DNA of 45,464 nucleotides from Methanofastidiosum sp. (GCA_035362715.1 DAOSDU010000014.1:1-45464), one strand, 5' to 3'. Counted from the first letter of the stretch, positions 8,267-16,710 are shown. The notes: generated by a model not told the origin, from the sequence alone. Program-made: numbers and translations.

Positions 8267-9706
8267 TCACCTTACTCCCCATTTACCTGGGTTCATAATT
8301 CCGTTTGGATCTAGCATGTCTTTAATATCGCAAATAAGGTCTATCCATCCTGGATCTGCTCTCTTGTTAATCTCTCTAGCGAAATCAGTTGGTGGCTTGT
8401 ATGGGATACCTCCAGCATCAATTAGAACCTTTGCAGCTTCTCTGACACACCAAGCGGCGTTTGCTTCTTCTTCAGGTCTGTCTCTTGGGAATGGAGTCAT
8501 AATCCTTAACATACCATAGTGACATCCACGGTACATTGTAACTCTTGTTGATGGTGATAATGCAATCTTGGCCTTCTTTGTGTATATTTCCTTCCATAAG
8601 TTGTAAACACCTACCCATCTGTTTGAAGGTGTAAATGTTCCAGGCCATGCTATTCCTCCACCACCCATCTTACAGTAGTTCTTTGTTGAACCTACAATCT
8701 GGGATGGTAGTTGAGTTCTTCCTTTCTTTGACTCTTCAGGAACTTCTGTTGCCTTTATGGTGTTACCTTGCTTACCTAGGTCTTTTATAACTTTATTGAA
8801 AACTTCAATCTTGTTTTCTAATTCCTTTTCTGTAAATGCGTATAGTGTTGTGTATCCAGACCATTCTGGTGCACCTTTTGGCTTTTCAATGTATGGGTAA
8901 GGAATTGGTACTTGGCTAAGCCACCATGAGATTGCAGTAAGATCGTCTGAGTATTCGTATTTGCTGAAAGTTCTCATGAATTTTTCCATGTCAGTTAAGT
9001 CATCTGCAGTAAAAGTTCCAATATGTACATAATCAGGTACTGGGGGTATAAATAATCCTAGCTTTGTAACAACACCTGTTGTTCCAAGAGTTCCTGTGAA
9101 AAGACCATCAAATCTTGGAAGAGGCATACAGCTTTGCCATGAGTCTCTTCTTATTGCAGGAGATCCACACATGAGGATTTCTCCAGTTGGTCTTACTACT
9201 TCCATACCGGTAATGTGGTTACTGTTGAGTCCGTATCTGCCGCTCATTCCACCAATTCCGTGGTGTATTGCGCAGGCCAATACTGATGCAGATGGTGGAC
9301 CTACTGGCCATCCAAATCTGTATCCTCTCTTGAAAAGCTCTTGCGCAAACTGAGCCTGGCTTACACCTGGCTCTATAACTGCAAATCTTACTTCTTCATT
9401 GATTTCGAGAATTTGATCCATTCTCTTAAGATCCATCAAGATACCGCCTTGTTCTGGAACGCAGAGTCCACCAATGTTTGTACCGGCTGTAAATGGTACT
9501 ACTGGTATTTTCTCAGCGTTTGCAAGCCTAAGAATTGACTGTACTTCTTCTGGCGTTTTTGGGAGAACAACGTAATTTGGCATCTGTGGCCTTTTGTATG
9601 TCATATCGTAGGAATAAGCCCAACAGTCAACAGGACTGTTAGAAACCCATTTCTCATCGCCCACGATTTGGCTTAATGTCTTATATATTCTTTCTTTTTT
9701 GTCCAA
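8267..9706 (-). CDS. FAD-linked oxidase, GlcD / lactate dehydrogenase type
   Basis: A 479-residue flavoprotein of the VAO/PCMH family, related to glycolate oxidase GlcD, D-lactate dehydrogenase and alkyl-dihydroxyacetonephosphate synthase. The FAD domain shows VVLPKTPEEVQSILRLAN, PFTAGTNIGG, GWPVGPPSAS and GTLGTTGVVTKLGLFIPP; the C-terminal substrate cap ends with MLDPNGIMNPGKWG, a standard family end. The start is TTG at 9706, backed by a strong AGGAGG SD seven bases upstream. The gene is coupled to the HdrD-like subunit downstream, giving a two-gene dehydrogenase. The substrate is probably a 2-hydroxy acid, or the pair may work in reverse as a reductase; sequence does not decide. Confidence 0.87.
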   Translation of the reverse strand: MDKKERIYKTLSQIVGDEKWVSNSPVDCWAYSYDMTYKRPQMPNYVVLPKTPEEVQSILRLANAEKIPVVPFTAGTNIGGLCVPEQGGILMDLKRMDQILEINEEVRFAVIEPGVSQAQFAQELFKRGYRFGWPVGPPSASVLACAIHHGIGGMSGRYGLNSNHITGMEVVRPTGEILMCGSPAIRRDSWQSCMPLPRFDGLFTGTLGTTGVVTKLGLFIPPVPDYVHIGTFTADDLTDMEKFMRTFSKYEYSDDLTAISWWLSQVPIPYPYIEKPKGAPEWSGYTTLYAFTEKELENKIEVFNKVIKDLGKQGNTIKATEVPEESKKGRTQLPSQIVGSTKNYCKMGGGGIAWPGTFTPSNRWVGVYNLWKEIYTKKAKIALSPSTRVTMYRGCHYGMLRIMTPFPRDRPEEEANAAWCVREAAKVLIDAGGIPYKPPTDFAREINKRADPGWIDLICDIKDMLDPNGIMNPGKWGVR

Positions 9707-10035
9707 AAAGATTCCTCCTGGATTAATTAGACAAGGTTTAAAATTAGGTTACCTTATCCGATTGTCATTTTAAAAGACCATTTATATATTTTTCGGTGTT
9801 ATATGTTAGAGTGCTTACTAGTTTATTAGTAATAAATTTAAATAATGAATAAATATTTAATCTATAAGAAATATTATTCTATAATTTTTTGAAAATTGTT
9901 CATTATAAAATCTATCCTATTTTTAAAATAAATAAACATATGATCATCTAAAAAATATTATACCTTTATTCCGAAAGATTAAAAAGGGGATAGCTAGTTT
10001 ATGAGATTTGAATTATATTAATCTGGGATGATAAT
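9707..10035. promoter_or_regulatory. Divergent intergenic region between FAD oxidase and activase
   Basis: A 329-base AT-rich gap. On the minus strand a good BRE/TATA pair (CCGAAA then AATATATAAA, bases 9796-9781) lies about 75 bases before the TTG start, with AGGAGG at 9719-9714. On the plus strand GGGATGAT at 10024-10031 serves the activase start at 10036. Between about 9800 and 9960 I see only long A/T runs, no small ORF and no RNA fold. The spacing would allow binding of a shared regulator. Confidence 0.5.
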
Positions 10036-11664
10036 ATGTCAAAAGGCATTGCATTTGATATAGGCACAAGTGGATTTAGAGTTCAGCTTGTCGATTTAGA
10101 AACTAAGAAAGTTTTGAGAACTGCTATTACACTAAGACATCCATTACCAGGCGCAAACGTGATGGACCACCTTAACTTTGCGATTAAGGTTAGTGAAGAT
10201 ATAGCTCACAAATTAATGGTTAATGCGTTTGAAAGGATTCTTAGTCAAATGAACATTGATCTTGGTAGCATTGAAAAAATTGCCGTTTGTGGAAATCCTA
10301 TTCAGCTTTCTTTATTTGAAGGGATTGGCATCAAAGATTTGGCATATGCCGATCCTAAGTATCTCGAAGCTGAAAAGATAGAGATTCAATCAAGAAATGC
10401 TAAAGTAGTTTCATCTCAAGAGTTAGGAATCAAAGGGGTGGACGCTGATGTTCTTATACCTCCAGCCATAAAACATGAGATTGGTGCTGATGCTCTTGCA
10501 ATGATGTTGAAGAGTAATTTTTTAGATAATAAGGAGATATCATTAGTAACAGATTACGGAACTAATGCCGAAATGGCCTTGAAAGTTGGGGATAAGATAT
10601 TTACTGGCTCTGCAGCGTCAGGTCCGGCACTAGAAGGTCAAGAGATCTCTTCTGGCATGCTCGCATCTCCCGGTGCAATATCTGACGTTGTTCTTGATTT
10701 TGGGTGGCATACATTAGTACTTGATGAGAACATGATGCCACAAAGCGTTAGAGTTTTAGATTTATGGAAAGAAGAGTTCAGGGGAAATAAATTATCTAAT
10801 GTTCAGCCAATTGGGATTACTGGTACAGGCGTTGTTTCAGTAATTTATGCAGGTCTTGAAACTGGAGTTATAGAGCTTCCATATATTTATACAAAAACTA
10901 GACGATTAAGACTCGATGAGAATATTTACTTTACAGAAGACGATCTAAAAGAAGCAGGAAAAGCAATTGGTGCTATTAGGGCAGGTCATCTTACTCTTGC
11001 GCAGGAAGCCGGGATAAAGCTTGAAGAAGTAAAAACTATGTATATGTGTGGGGCTTCTGGAACATATGTTGACGCAATGAAGTCAAGAAAGATAGGCCTT
11101 ATCCCGCCAACAATCCAAAACGTGTATCAGGTGGGGAATACATCATTACTTTTAGCTTATGATGTTTTAGTTGAAAACTATACTTTAGAAGAATTACAAA
11201 AGCTTGCTGACAAAATAAGAAGTAAACACATTATGTTCGCCACTTCAAAAATATTTACTGATATATACGTTCAAGAACTTGCATACTGGGAACAAGGAAT
11301 GTCAATGGAAAAATACAATGAGATGCTCACTCTAAACAATATTCAACATTTGCCGTCTGTGAAGGGCGATTTGCAGATAAACAAAATCGTCAAAAGGGAT
11401 ATACCTGACATTGGAGAAGAATTAAAAGTCATAGATCATATTGGGGTAGAATTATTTGCACAATTTGAAGGTTGCATAGGTTGTAAAAAATGTGAAAACG
11501 TATGCCCCGAAAGAGCTTTAAAGGTAGAACAAATAGAAGAAGGGTATTTCAAAATAAGAATACTCTCTGAAAGATGCAATGGCGAGGCATGTCTAAAATG
11601 TCAATCATCATGCCCTTATAAAGTATTTAAATTTGAAAAGCTTACAGAATCACTCGATAGGTGA
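10036..11664 (+). CDS. ramA: Corrinoid protein reductive activase, RamA type
   Basis: A 542-residue ATP-dependent activator that reduces Co(II) corrinoid proteins to Co(I) so that methyl transfer can continue. The start shows the ASKHA phosphate loop (AFDIGTSGFRVQLVDL); the DUF4445-type core has TDYGTNAEMALKVGD, ASGPALEGQEIS and MYMCGASGTYVDAM. The C-terminus (about 477-535) carries two [4Fe-4S] motifs, CIGCKKCENVCP and CNGEACLKCQSSCP. A C-terminal ferredoxin domain is the RamA arrangement, unlike RACo, whose 2Fe-2S domain is N-terminal. No corrinoid protein or methyltransferase gene is adjacent, so the partner is unknown. The symbol marks family membership. Confidence 0.85.
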   Translation: MSKGIAFDIGTSGFRVQLVDLETKKVLRTAITLRHPLPGANVMDHLNFAIKVSEDIAHKLMVNAFERILSQMNIDLGSIEKIAVCGNPIQLSLFEGIGIKDLAYADPKYLEAEKIEIQSRNAKVVSSQELGIKGVDADVLIPPAIKHEIGADALAMMLKSNFLDNKEISLVTDYGTNAEMALKVGDKIFTGSAASGPALEGQEISSGMLASPGAISDVVLDFGWHTLVLDENMMPQSVRVLDLWKEEFRGNKLSNVQPIGITGTGVVSVIYAGLETGVIELPYIYTKTRRLRLDENIYFTEDDLKEAGKAIGAIRAGHLTLAQEAGIKLEEVKTMYMCGASGTYVDAMKSRKIGLIPPTIQNVYQVGNTSLLLAYDVLVENYTLEELQKLADKIRSKHIMFATSKIFTDIYVQELAYWEQGMSMEKYNEMLTLNNIQHLPSVKGDLQINKIVKRDIPDIGEELKVIDHIGVELFAQFEGCIGCKKCENVCPERALKVEQIEEGYFKIRILSERCNGEACLKCQSSCPYKVFKFEKLTESLDR

Positions 11665-11674
11665 GTTGTTGGAT

Positions 11675-13717
11675 ATGAGGGAAAAAGTTAAGGGTCTATC
11701 TGGAAAACAGATGGAGAATACGCTTAAGGCGTGGGGAGTTGATATTACGACGCCTAAAGAACAGGTTATCGATTCCCTAGAGAAAGCAATGGAAGATGAG
11801 AATAAGATTGAAGCTGTTTTTAACTCATTATCGCTTAAGGAAAAGGAATTCTTGGGTATTTTGCTGATGGCTGGAGGGGTAAAAAAGCAGCAGGATGCTC
11901 AGAATATTTTCATAGAAAAATACAGCTTCTGGACATTTGAAGAAGTTATTAAAACACTTGAGACTAATTTATTAGTTTTAGAGGGAATGGATGGAATAAT
12001 TAAGACATATGTTGTTAATTCCATATTAAAGGAAAATTTAATTAATATTTTTAAGAAGATCCCTGGGGAAATTCCTCTTGAGAATTTACAGGTAAGAAAA
12101 GATAAGAATCTCCTCATATCTGATCTAATTATTTTCTTATCGTTTGTTGCAAAAGAAGAATTAAAACTTACCGCTAAAAAGGAGATTTCCAAGAAAGACC
12201 AAGAGGGGCTTGTTGAAAAGCTTCACATAAAAAATGAATCCAGATCACAGTTCATCGAAAGTCTTGCTTTGGATTTTGGCTTAATTAAAATATCTGGGGA
12301 CCAGTATATTCTTACAGATAAAATCAATGAAATTCTTCCTATTACTGACGAGGACTTAATTAGATTGTTCTTTAAGTATATCTTCTTTGGCCTAGAAAGT
12401 ATTGAAGGTTTTAAGAGAAAGGAAATTTTCATAAGTAGGGTAAATGAGCTAAACATCAGAATAGTCCTTGATTCTATAAAAAAAGTAGAAGTGGGTAAAA
12501 ATATCTACATTAAATCATTCATAAAAAAATTACAGAATTCCCTATTCGATGAAAAGGATGAAAATCGTTGGATATATTTTGATGATAAATTCTTTGAGAA
12601 AGTAATAGCTGATTATTTATTGTGGCTTGGGATAGTTGACGGCGGATTTAAGGATGGAAAAATGATTTCTTTCTCACTTACTCAGTTTGGGAAGGAGCTA
12701 TTATCATCTGAAAGAATAGCATCAAAAGAGCCCACAATTTACTTTGACAAGAGTAAGAAGGCAGAGCAGAAAAAGATTCTTTTCATGACTCCAAATTTTG
12801 AAATCTCAGTTTTATCAGAAGAGATTGATAAGATTGCACTATTTGATCTGAATAGATTTGCAGATATCCAAAAAGCAGACATTGTAAGTTTGTATCAAAT
12901 AACGTCGGAAACTATTATGACGGGCATAGAATCTGGATTCTCCCTTGATAAAATAATTAACTTTTTGAAAAAATACTCTTCTAATGATATACCTCAAAAT
13001 GTTATATATCAACTGAGAGATTGGGCATCAAAATATGGTAAAGTTAGAGCTTTCAAAGGCATATTCCTTATTATTAATGATGTACCTTTATTTTTAGAAA
13101 TAAATAAGAGGATACAAAATTTTGTTGAACATTCTATTGAGCCAAATATAATCTTGATAAAAGAAGAGAATATTCCAAAAATAAGGGAGATTCTAGAAAA
13201 GAATGGAATATTCATCCAGATCCATATTGAAGGTTACGACGAAAAGAAAGAATCTTTTCTAGAGAAATCTTCTGAAAACATAGACTTAAAATCTGAGATC
13301 AAGTCAATTAAGGAAGGGTACTTAACTGGGCTTAAGAAGGAAGACACTGAATATTTCTTTAGGGAGGAAGGATTTGAGAGAAGTATGGATATTAGGCCAA
13401 ACATAACAAGAGATTTAATTGAAGCATCAAAGAAAAAAAAATCTGTCTTACTCTCTTACTTTGATCTCGATGACAAAGTTTCAAGAACTTCAAGAATTAA
13501 TCCATTGGGCGTTGTTTTGGCTGAAAAGAGATATCTTGTTGGATATGATACTGCCGAAAAATGTATCAAAGCTTTGAGAATTGATGTTATATCTGATATT
13601 TCGATAGAAAACAATGAGTTCCTAAGGCCAGATAATTTTACAGTTAAGAATTGGTGGAAAAAATATGGAAAAGATTATACTGAATCTAAGAAAAAAGATA
13701 TTACACTTACTCAATAA
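11675..13717 (+). CDS. Helicase-associated / WYL-like domain protein
   Basis: A 680-residue protein. The middle (about 370-520) matches the XPB/Ssl2 N-terminal 'helicase-associated' domain pattern: FMTPNFEISVL, IVSLYQITSETIMTGIESGF and IPQNVIYQLRDWASKYG. The C-terminus (about 580-670) looks like a WYL-type ligand/DNA-responsive module (SVLLSYFDLDDKVSRTSRIN, EKRYLVGYDTAEKCIKALRI). The N-terminus is helical with a SAP-like start. No ATPase motif is present, so it is not itself a helicase. ATG 11675 with SD GGTGA at 11660 is chosen; an in-frame ATG at 11633 would overlap the activase by 32 bases. A role in regulation or DNA repair is inferred. Its stop lies 53 bases inside the next gene. Confidence 0.65.
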   Translation: MREKVKGLSGKQMENTLKAWGVDITTPKEQVIDSLEKAMEDENKIEAVFNSLSLKEKEFLGILLMAGGVKKQQDAQNIFIEKYSFWTFEEVIKTLETNLLVLEGMDGIIKTYVVNSILKENLINIFKKIPGEIPLENLQVRKDKNLLISDLIIFLSFVAKEELKLTAKKEISKKDQEGLVEKLHIKNESRSQFIESLALDFGLIKISGDQYILTDKINEILPITDEDLIRLFFKYIFFGLESIEGFKRKEIFISRVNELNIRIVLDSIKKVEVGKNIYIKSFIKKLQNSLFDEKDENRWIYFDDKFFEKVIADYLLWLGIVDGGFKDGKMISFSLTQFGKELLSSERIASKEPTIYFDKSKKAEQKKILFMTPNFEISVLSEEIDKIALFDLNRFADIQKADIVSLYQITSETIMTGIESGFSLDKIINFLKKYSSNDIPQNVIYQLRDWASKYGKVRAFKGIFLIINDVPLFLEINKRIQNFVEHSIEPNIILIKEENIPKIREILEKNGIFIQIHIEGYDEKKESFLEKSSENIDLKSEIKSIKEGYLTGLKKEDTEYFFREEGFERSMDIRPNITRDLIEASKKKKSVLLSYFDLDDKVSRTSRINPLGVVLAEKRYLVGYDTAEKCIKALRIDVISDISIENNEFLRPDNFTVKNWWKKYGKDYTESKKKDITLTQ

Positions 13718-14525
13718 GGATTACAATATCTATTTTGTCAATTCTGCTACATTTGGTCTTTTTTCAATTCTTTTTGATTCAAATATAAATAAAATAGGAA
13801 TACCAGACCAAGGTGGTTTTAAAGGATTTATCGAGATTCCAAACCTTCTGAAAAAAAATTATGTTGAAATCCCTACTGACAAAGGTATTATTTTGCCAAA
13901 ATTCAAAAAAGAGTATGACGTTTTTTTATTCACTTCTCTTTCTGGCCACATAAGGCCCAATCCTTCCCGTGAGATATGTAATGAATTAATGAACAAAGGA
14001 ATTGTATCAATTGAGGATATCTCTGGAGTTTTTCCCGATAAAGATTTTGGCTGGGCCGATGTGATATACTGCTCAACAGGAAGTCCAAAGATTTTGGAGT
14101 GTGGTTATGGAGGTTTTGTTGGGATTAGTCCTGACATTAATCTGGAAGAATCAGAAAAAGTACTGTCATTCTCAAAACTCCCTGATAGTTATTATCTTAA
14201 GCTTGGTGATGAAATTGAGAAAGCACAAAAAAAATTGAATATCTTAAGAAATATGGCACAGATATTCCAAGAATCATCACTTGAGATACCTTACAAAGGG
14301 CATAAATCAATATCAGTATTCGTGAGGGATGAGAATCCAGCCAAATCTCTTGAACTTCTTAATAAAAAAATAAGGCCAAAAACTGGAAAATCGCTTTTTA
14401 CTAAATGTCCAAGATATGATAGGACAAAAGAGAAAGGTTTTGTAATCGAGACTATCAAGCTTTATGGCATGGAAAATGAAGAAGTAAAAGAAATCTCTGA
14501 AAGTATCGAGAAGATTATTTTATAA
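13665..14525 (+). CDS. PLP-dependent aminotransferase-fold protein
   Basis: A 286-residue compact fold-type I PLP protein. Asp118 in SIEDISG is placed to hold the pyridine nitrogen, and Lys142 in STGSPKILECGYGG fits the Schiff-base lysine with a following glycine loop, like DegT or SelA-like enzymes. NSATFGLFSILF near residue 26 would be the cofactor phosphate region. It is shorter than typical aminotransferases (about 370 or more), lacking most of the C-terminal small domain. The substrate is unknown. The start at 13665 has SD GGTGG at 13653 and overlaps the previous gene by 53 bases in another frame, so the two are probably co-translated. It converges, with an 11-base overlap, on the gene at 14515. 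Confidence 0.6.
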   Translation: MEKIILNLRKKILHLLNKDYNIYFVNSATFGLFSILFDSNINKIGIPDQGGFKGFIEIPNLLKKNYVEIPTDKGIILPKFKKEYDVFLFTSLSGHIRPNPSREICNELMNKGIVSIEDISGVFPDKDFGWADVIYCSTGSPKILECGYGGFVGISPDINLEESEKVLSFSKLPDSYYLKLGDEIEKAQKKLNILRNMAQIFQESSLEIPYKGHKSISVFVRDENPAKSLELLNKKIRPKTGKSLFTKCPRYDRTKEKGFVIETIKLYGMENEEVKEISESIEKIIL

Positions 14526-15003
14526 TTTTATAGAAGATTAGTCCTATCGGTATTAATAACAAAGCCAGATAAAGATAAGGAAAGGCTTTTCCAAACTTAG
14601 TTTCTAAGAGAATATTAAGATTAGAAATGTTCTCGGAGGGGGAATTGAAAACATACACTCTATTTTTTTCTTTTAGAACATATCCTTTTCCCCAAGTAGA
14701 AGTGAACGAATAGCCACTCATACCTTTGTAGGAAAAATTATCATATTCTTGGATTTTATACCCTCCTCTCGAGTTTAAGAATTCATTTAGAAGCAGTGAA
14801 GCTGAATTTTCATCATAGCATATAAACTCAATGAGATTTTCTTCATAACCCTGAAAATTAATTCTGTAGCCTTCTTTTAGTAGAGGCTTTATCTCCTTGG
14901 GGATATCGCTATCGTTTAATGGGACGATAAGTGAGGTAAGTTCACTAGAAATAGGGGAAACAGCCATGATGCATAGAAGCAGTATAGCGACTATTATTTT
15001 CAT
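14515..15003 (-). CDS. Membrane-anchored extracytoplasmic protein, hypothetical
   Basis: A 162-residue protein with a signal peptide (MKIIVAILLLCIMAVSPISS), an outside domain of about 110 residues, and a C-terminal membrane helix (AFPYLYLALLLIPIGLIFY) before a short Lys tail. The central part has short beta strands (YRINFQGYEENLIEFICY, GYVLKEKNRVYVFNS) and no known motif. The inner Met at 15003 is preferred to 15042 because it gives a clean signal peptide; neither has a strong SD. Function is unknown. It runs against the PLP gene, and the 3' ends overlap by 11 bases. Confidence 0.6.
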   Translation of the reverse strand: MKIIVAILLLCIMAVSPISSELTSLIVPLNDSDIPKEIKPLLKEGYRINFQGYEENLIEFICYDENSASLLLNEFLNSRGGYKIQEYDNFSYKGMSGYSFTSTWGKGYVLKEKNRVYVFNSPSENISNLNILLETKFGKAFPYLYLALLLIPIGLIFYKIIK

Positions 15004-15186
15004 GAAAGATATCAAAATAATTAGTTTAAAACTATTTGGCACAAATTAAAATTTTATGAATAAGAGAAACCATATATAATTGGGCTTGCAAATTTCATTT
15101 AGTATATTCAAGATATCTTATATAACTTCTAGACAATCCATAAAAAGTTTTAAATATCTAAAATTAATAATATAATGGGTGATATA

Positions 15187-15414
15187 ATGGTTGTTGCTTT
15201 TGCCCTCATCGTGGGTGATGCTGGAAAAGAAAAGAAGATTCTTGAAAGTCTAAAAAGTATGAAGGAAGTTGAAGAAGCATATATAGTATACGGAGAATAT
15301 GACATAGTTGTCAAAGTAAATGTGGAGCAGTTGAAAGATCTTGACCCGTTCCTTACCGAAAAAATTAGGAACATTGATGGGGTCCAAATGACTTCGACAA
15401 TGATCGCTCTGTAA
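15187..15414 (+). CDS. Stand-alone Lrp/AsnC ligand-binding (RAM) domain protein
   Basis: A 75-residue protein equal to the C-terminal effector domain of Lrp/AsnC regulators, without the helix-turn-helix. It shows the beta-alpha-beta-beta-alpha-beta order: VVAFALIVGDAG, EVEEAYIVYGEYDIVVKVNV, and a C-terminal GVQMTSTMIAL. Such single-domain proteins form dimers or octamers that bind amino acids and may modulate full-length Lrp proteins. GGGTGAT at 15176-15182 points to ATG 15187; the ATG-like start at 15175 would put the SD inside the gene. A TATA-like TTTAAATA lies at 15150-15157. Confidence 0.82.
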   Translation: MVVAFALIVGDAGKEKKILESLKSMKEVEEAYIVYGEYDIVVKVNVEQLKDLDPFLTEKIRNIDGVQMTSTMIAL

Positions 15415-15434
15415 GGTGAATAAATCTACAATAA

Positions 15435-15528
15435 AGAACCGGTCTATCAAATATAATAATTTTTGTTAAATGAAGTTCGATGGAAATCGTTGACATCTTT
15501 AAATAATTTTATTGTGGCCGGTTCTACA
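15435..15528 (+). ncRNA. Candidate H/ACA-like structured RNA
   Basis: AGAACCGGTC (15435-15444) pairs with GGCCGGTTCT (15516-15525) as a 10-bp stem with one G-U, followed directly by ACA (15526-15528). Inside is a short hairpin CGAT-GGAA-ATCG (15478-15489) with GA dinucleotides on both sides. A stem closed right next to ACA is the H/ACA guide layout. The hairpin is longer than usual (about 90 versus 60-70 bases), and the AT-rich middle stem is weak, so chance or a terminator fold is possible. Confidence 0.3.
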
Positions 15529-15692
15529 ACTGTTACTCTTCCTTAGTTTCAAATATCTTAATGAGGTTGGGTAAAAATATATTTTTTTCTTTTTATATAT
15601 CCAACTTAAAGCATACTATTCCATTCTAATAAAACATTATTTATCTAAAACCTTATATATAATTCTGGCTCAAAAAAACTTATATTTTGATT

Positions 15693-15716
15693 AATCCTAA
15701 AAATTATATAAGGATT
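15693..15716 (+). promoter_or_regulatory. Inverted repeat bracketing TATA box
   Basis: AATCCT (15693-15698) and AGGATT (15711-15716) form an exact 6-base inverted repeat with 12 bases between. TTATATAA lies inside, correctly placed for a start near 15733, just before the SD GGGTAG of the gene at 15746. It could be an operator for that regulator; there is no direct proof. Confidence 0.4.
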
Positions 15717-15745
15717 CAAGTATCTTTTTAGCATTGGGTAGTATT

Positions 15746-16669
15746 ATGTCAAAAGAATTGAAAAAATCCTTTAAATGTTTATTAATAGCTCTAATATTCC
15801 TTTTTTTGATATTGCCTTTATCTTCTTCACCTATGCTTGCCGATAATGAAATTGAGATTACATATCTCAAAATAGACGTTGAGATAATGGAAGATCATTC
15901 ATTGAAAGAATCGATTGACATTATCCTATACCCAAAAAATGAAATTGATTTTAATTTATACCTGCCAAATGGCTACAAAAATCTGGAAGTTATATACAAT
16001 GATGAAAAACTCAATCCGCCTACAAATCAAGCAATAAGATTGGCTTCAAATGAATTAAACAGCATAAAGATAACTTATACCATTTCAGATGCTGTAGAAG
16101 TAAAGAAAAAAGATTTTGTGTATATGAAGGAGCTAGTCTATTCAAATGTCAAAAATCTTATTTTTAGGATAAAACTTCCTCCTGCTTACGGCATTAACAA
16201 TGAAGATATATCTGCAATTATCCCAGAACCCACATATCTGCAAAGCGATGGAAAAAGGATTATTGTTCTTTGGGAGATGAAATCTCCTTCAACTCCGATG
16301 ATGTTTAAAATTAAGTACAATTCACTTGTATCAAATAATGGATTTGGTACAAATATTTTAGTCCCGTTGGCAATTGTTCTAATACTATTAATTTTTGTAG
16401 GAATGCTTATCTTTTATAGATCTTCAAAAAATAGAGACGTGGAAGTCAAGATTCCGCCTTCCCTTCTTTCAGAGGATGAGATGACTATATGTGAAATAAT
16501 AAAAAACGAAGGTGGGAAGATAAAACAGAAGAGATTATCAAGTATAACGGGATTTTCAAAAGCTAAAATAACTAAAATTCTTACAAATCTTGAAAAGAAA
16601 GAGTTAATTGAAAGAGAACCGATTGGCAGGACGTTTGTCATTACTTTAAAAAAGAAAATTGACCATTAG
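15746..16669 (+). CDS. Membrane-tethered winged-helix regulator
   Basis: A 307-residue protein with an N-terminal signal/anchor (CLLIALIFLFLILPLSSS), an outside beta-rich domain (about 30-200), a membrane helix near 212-235 (LVPLAIVLILLIFVGMLIFY), and a cytoplasmic MarR-like winged helix at the C-terminus (MTICEIIKNEGGKIKQKRLS, FSKAKITKILTNLEKKELIE, then the wing EREPIGRTFVITL). This layout is common in archaea and suggests an envelope sensor that acts on DNA directly. ATG 15746 with SD GGGTAG is chosen over the TTG at 15734. SRP54 follows 41 bases downstream on the same strand. Targets are unknown. Confidence 0.75.
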   Translation: MSKELKKSFKCLLIALIFLFLILPLSSSPMLADNEIEITYLKIDVEIMEDHSLKESIDIILYPKNEIDFNLYLPNGYKNLEVIYNDEKLNPPTNQAIRLASNELNSIKITYTISDAVEVKKKDFVYMKELVYSNVKNLIFRIKLPPAYGINNEDISAIIPEPTYLQSDGKRIIVLWEMKSPSTPMMFKIKYNSLVSNNGFGTNILVPLAIVLILLIFVGMLIFYRSSKNRDVEVKIPPSLLSEDEMTICEIIKNEGGKIKQKRLSSITGFSKAKITKILTNLEKKELIEREPIGRTFVITLKKKIDH

Positions 16670-16710
16670 TTTTTTATAAGAAAAAATAATGTCTAAAGTT
16701 AGGTGTTTGT

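Larger units (their letters stand above)
15415..15745. other. 331-base intergenic region
   Basis: There is no convincing small ORF. The left part holds a candidate structured RNA (15435-15528). T-rich stretches at 15580-15600 could terminate rightward transcripts. The right part holds promoter elements for the membrane-tethered regulator, including an inverted repeat around a TATA box (15693-15716). Confidence 0.6.

Noticed and set aside
13640..13717. Later start for the compact PLP gene to avoid the 53-base overlap
   Set aside because: No ATG, GTG or TTG with SD occurs soon after the overlap, and ATG 13665 has GGTGG at a proper distance.
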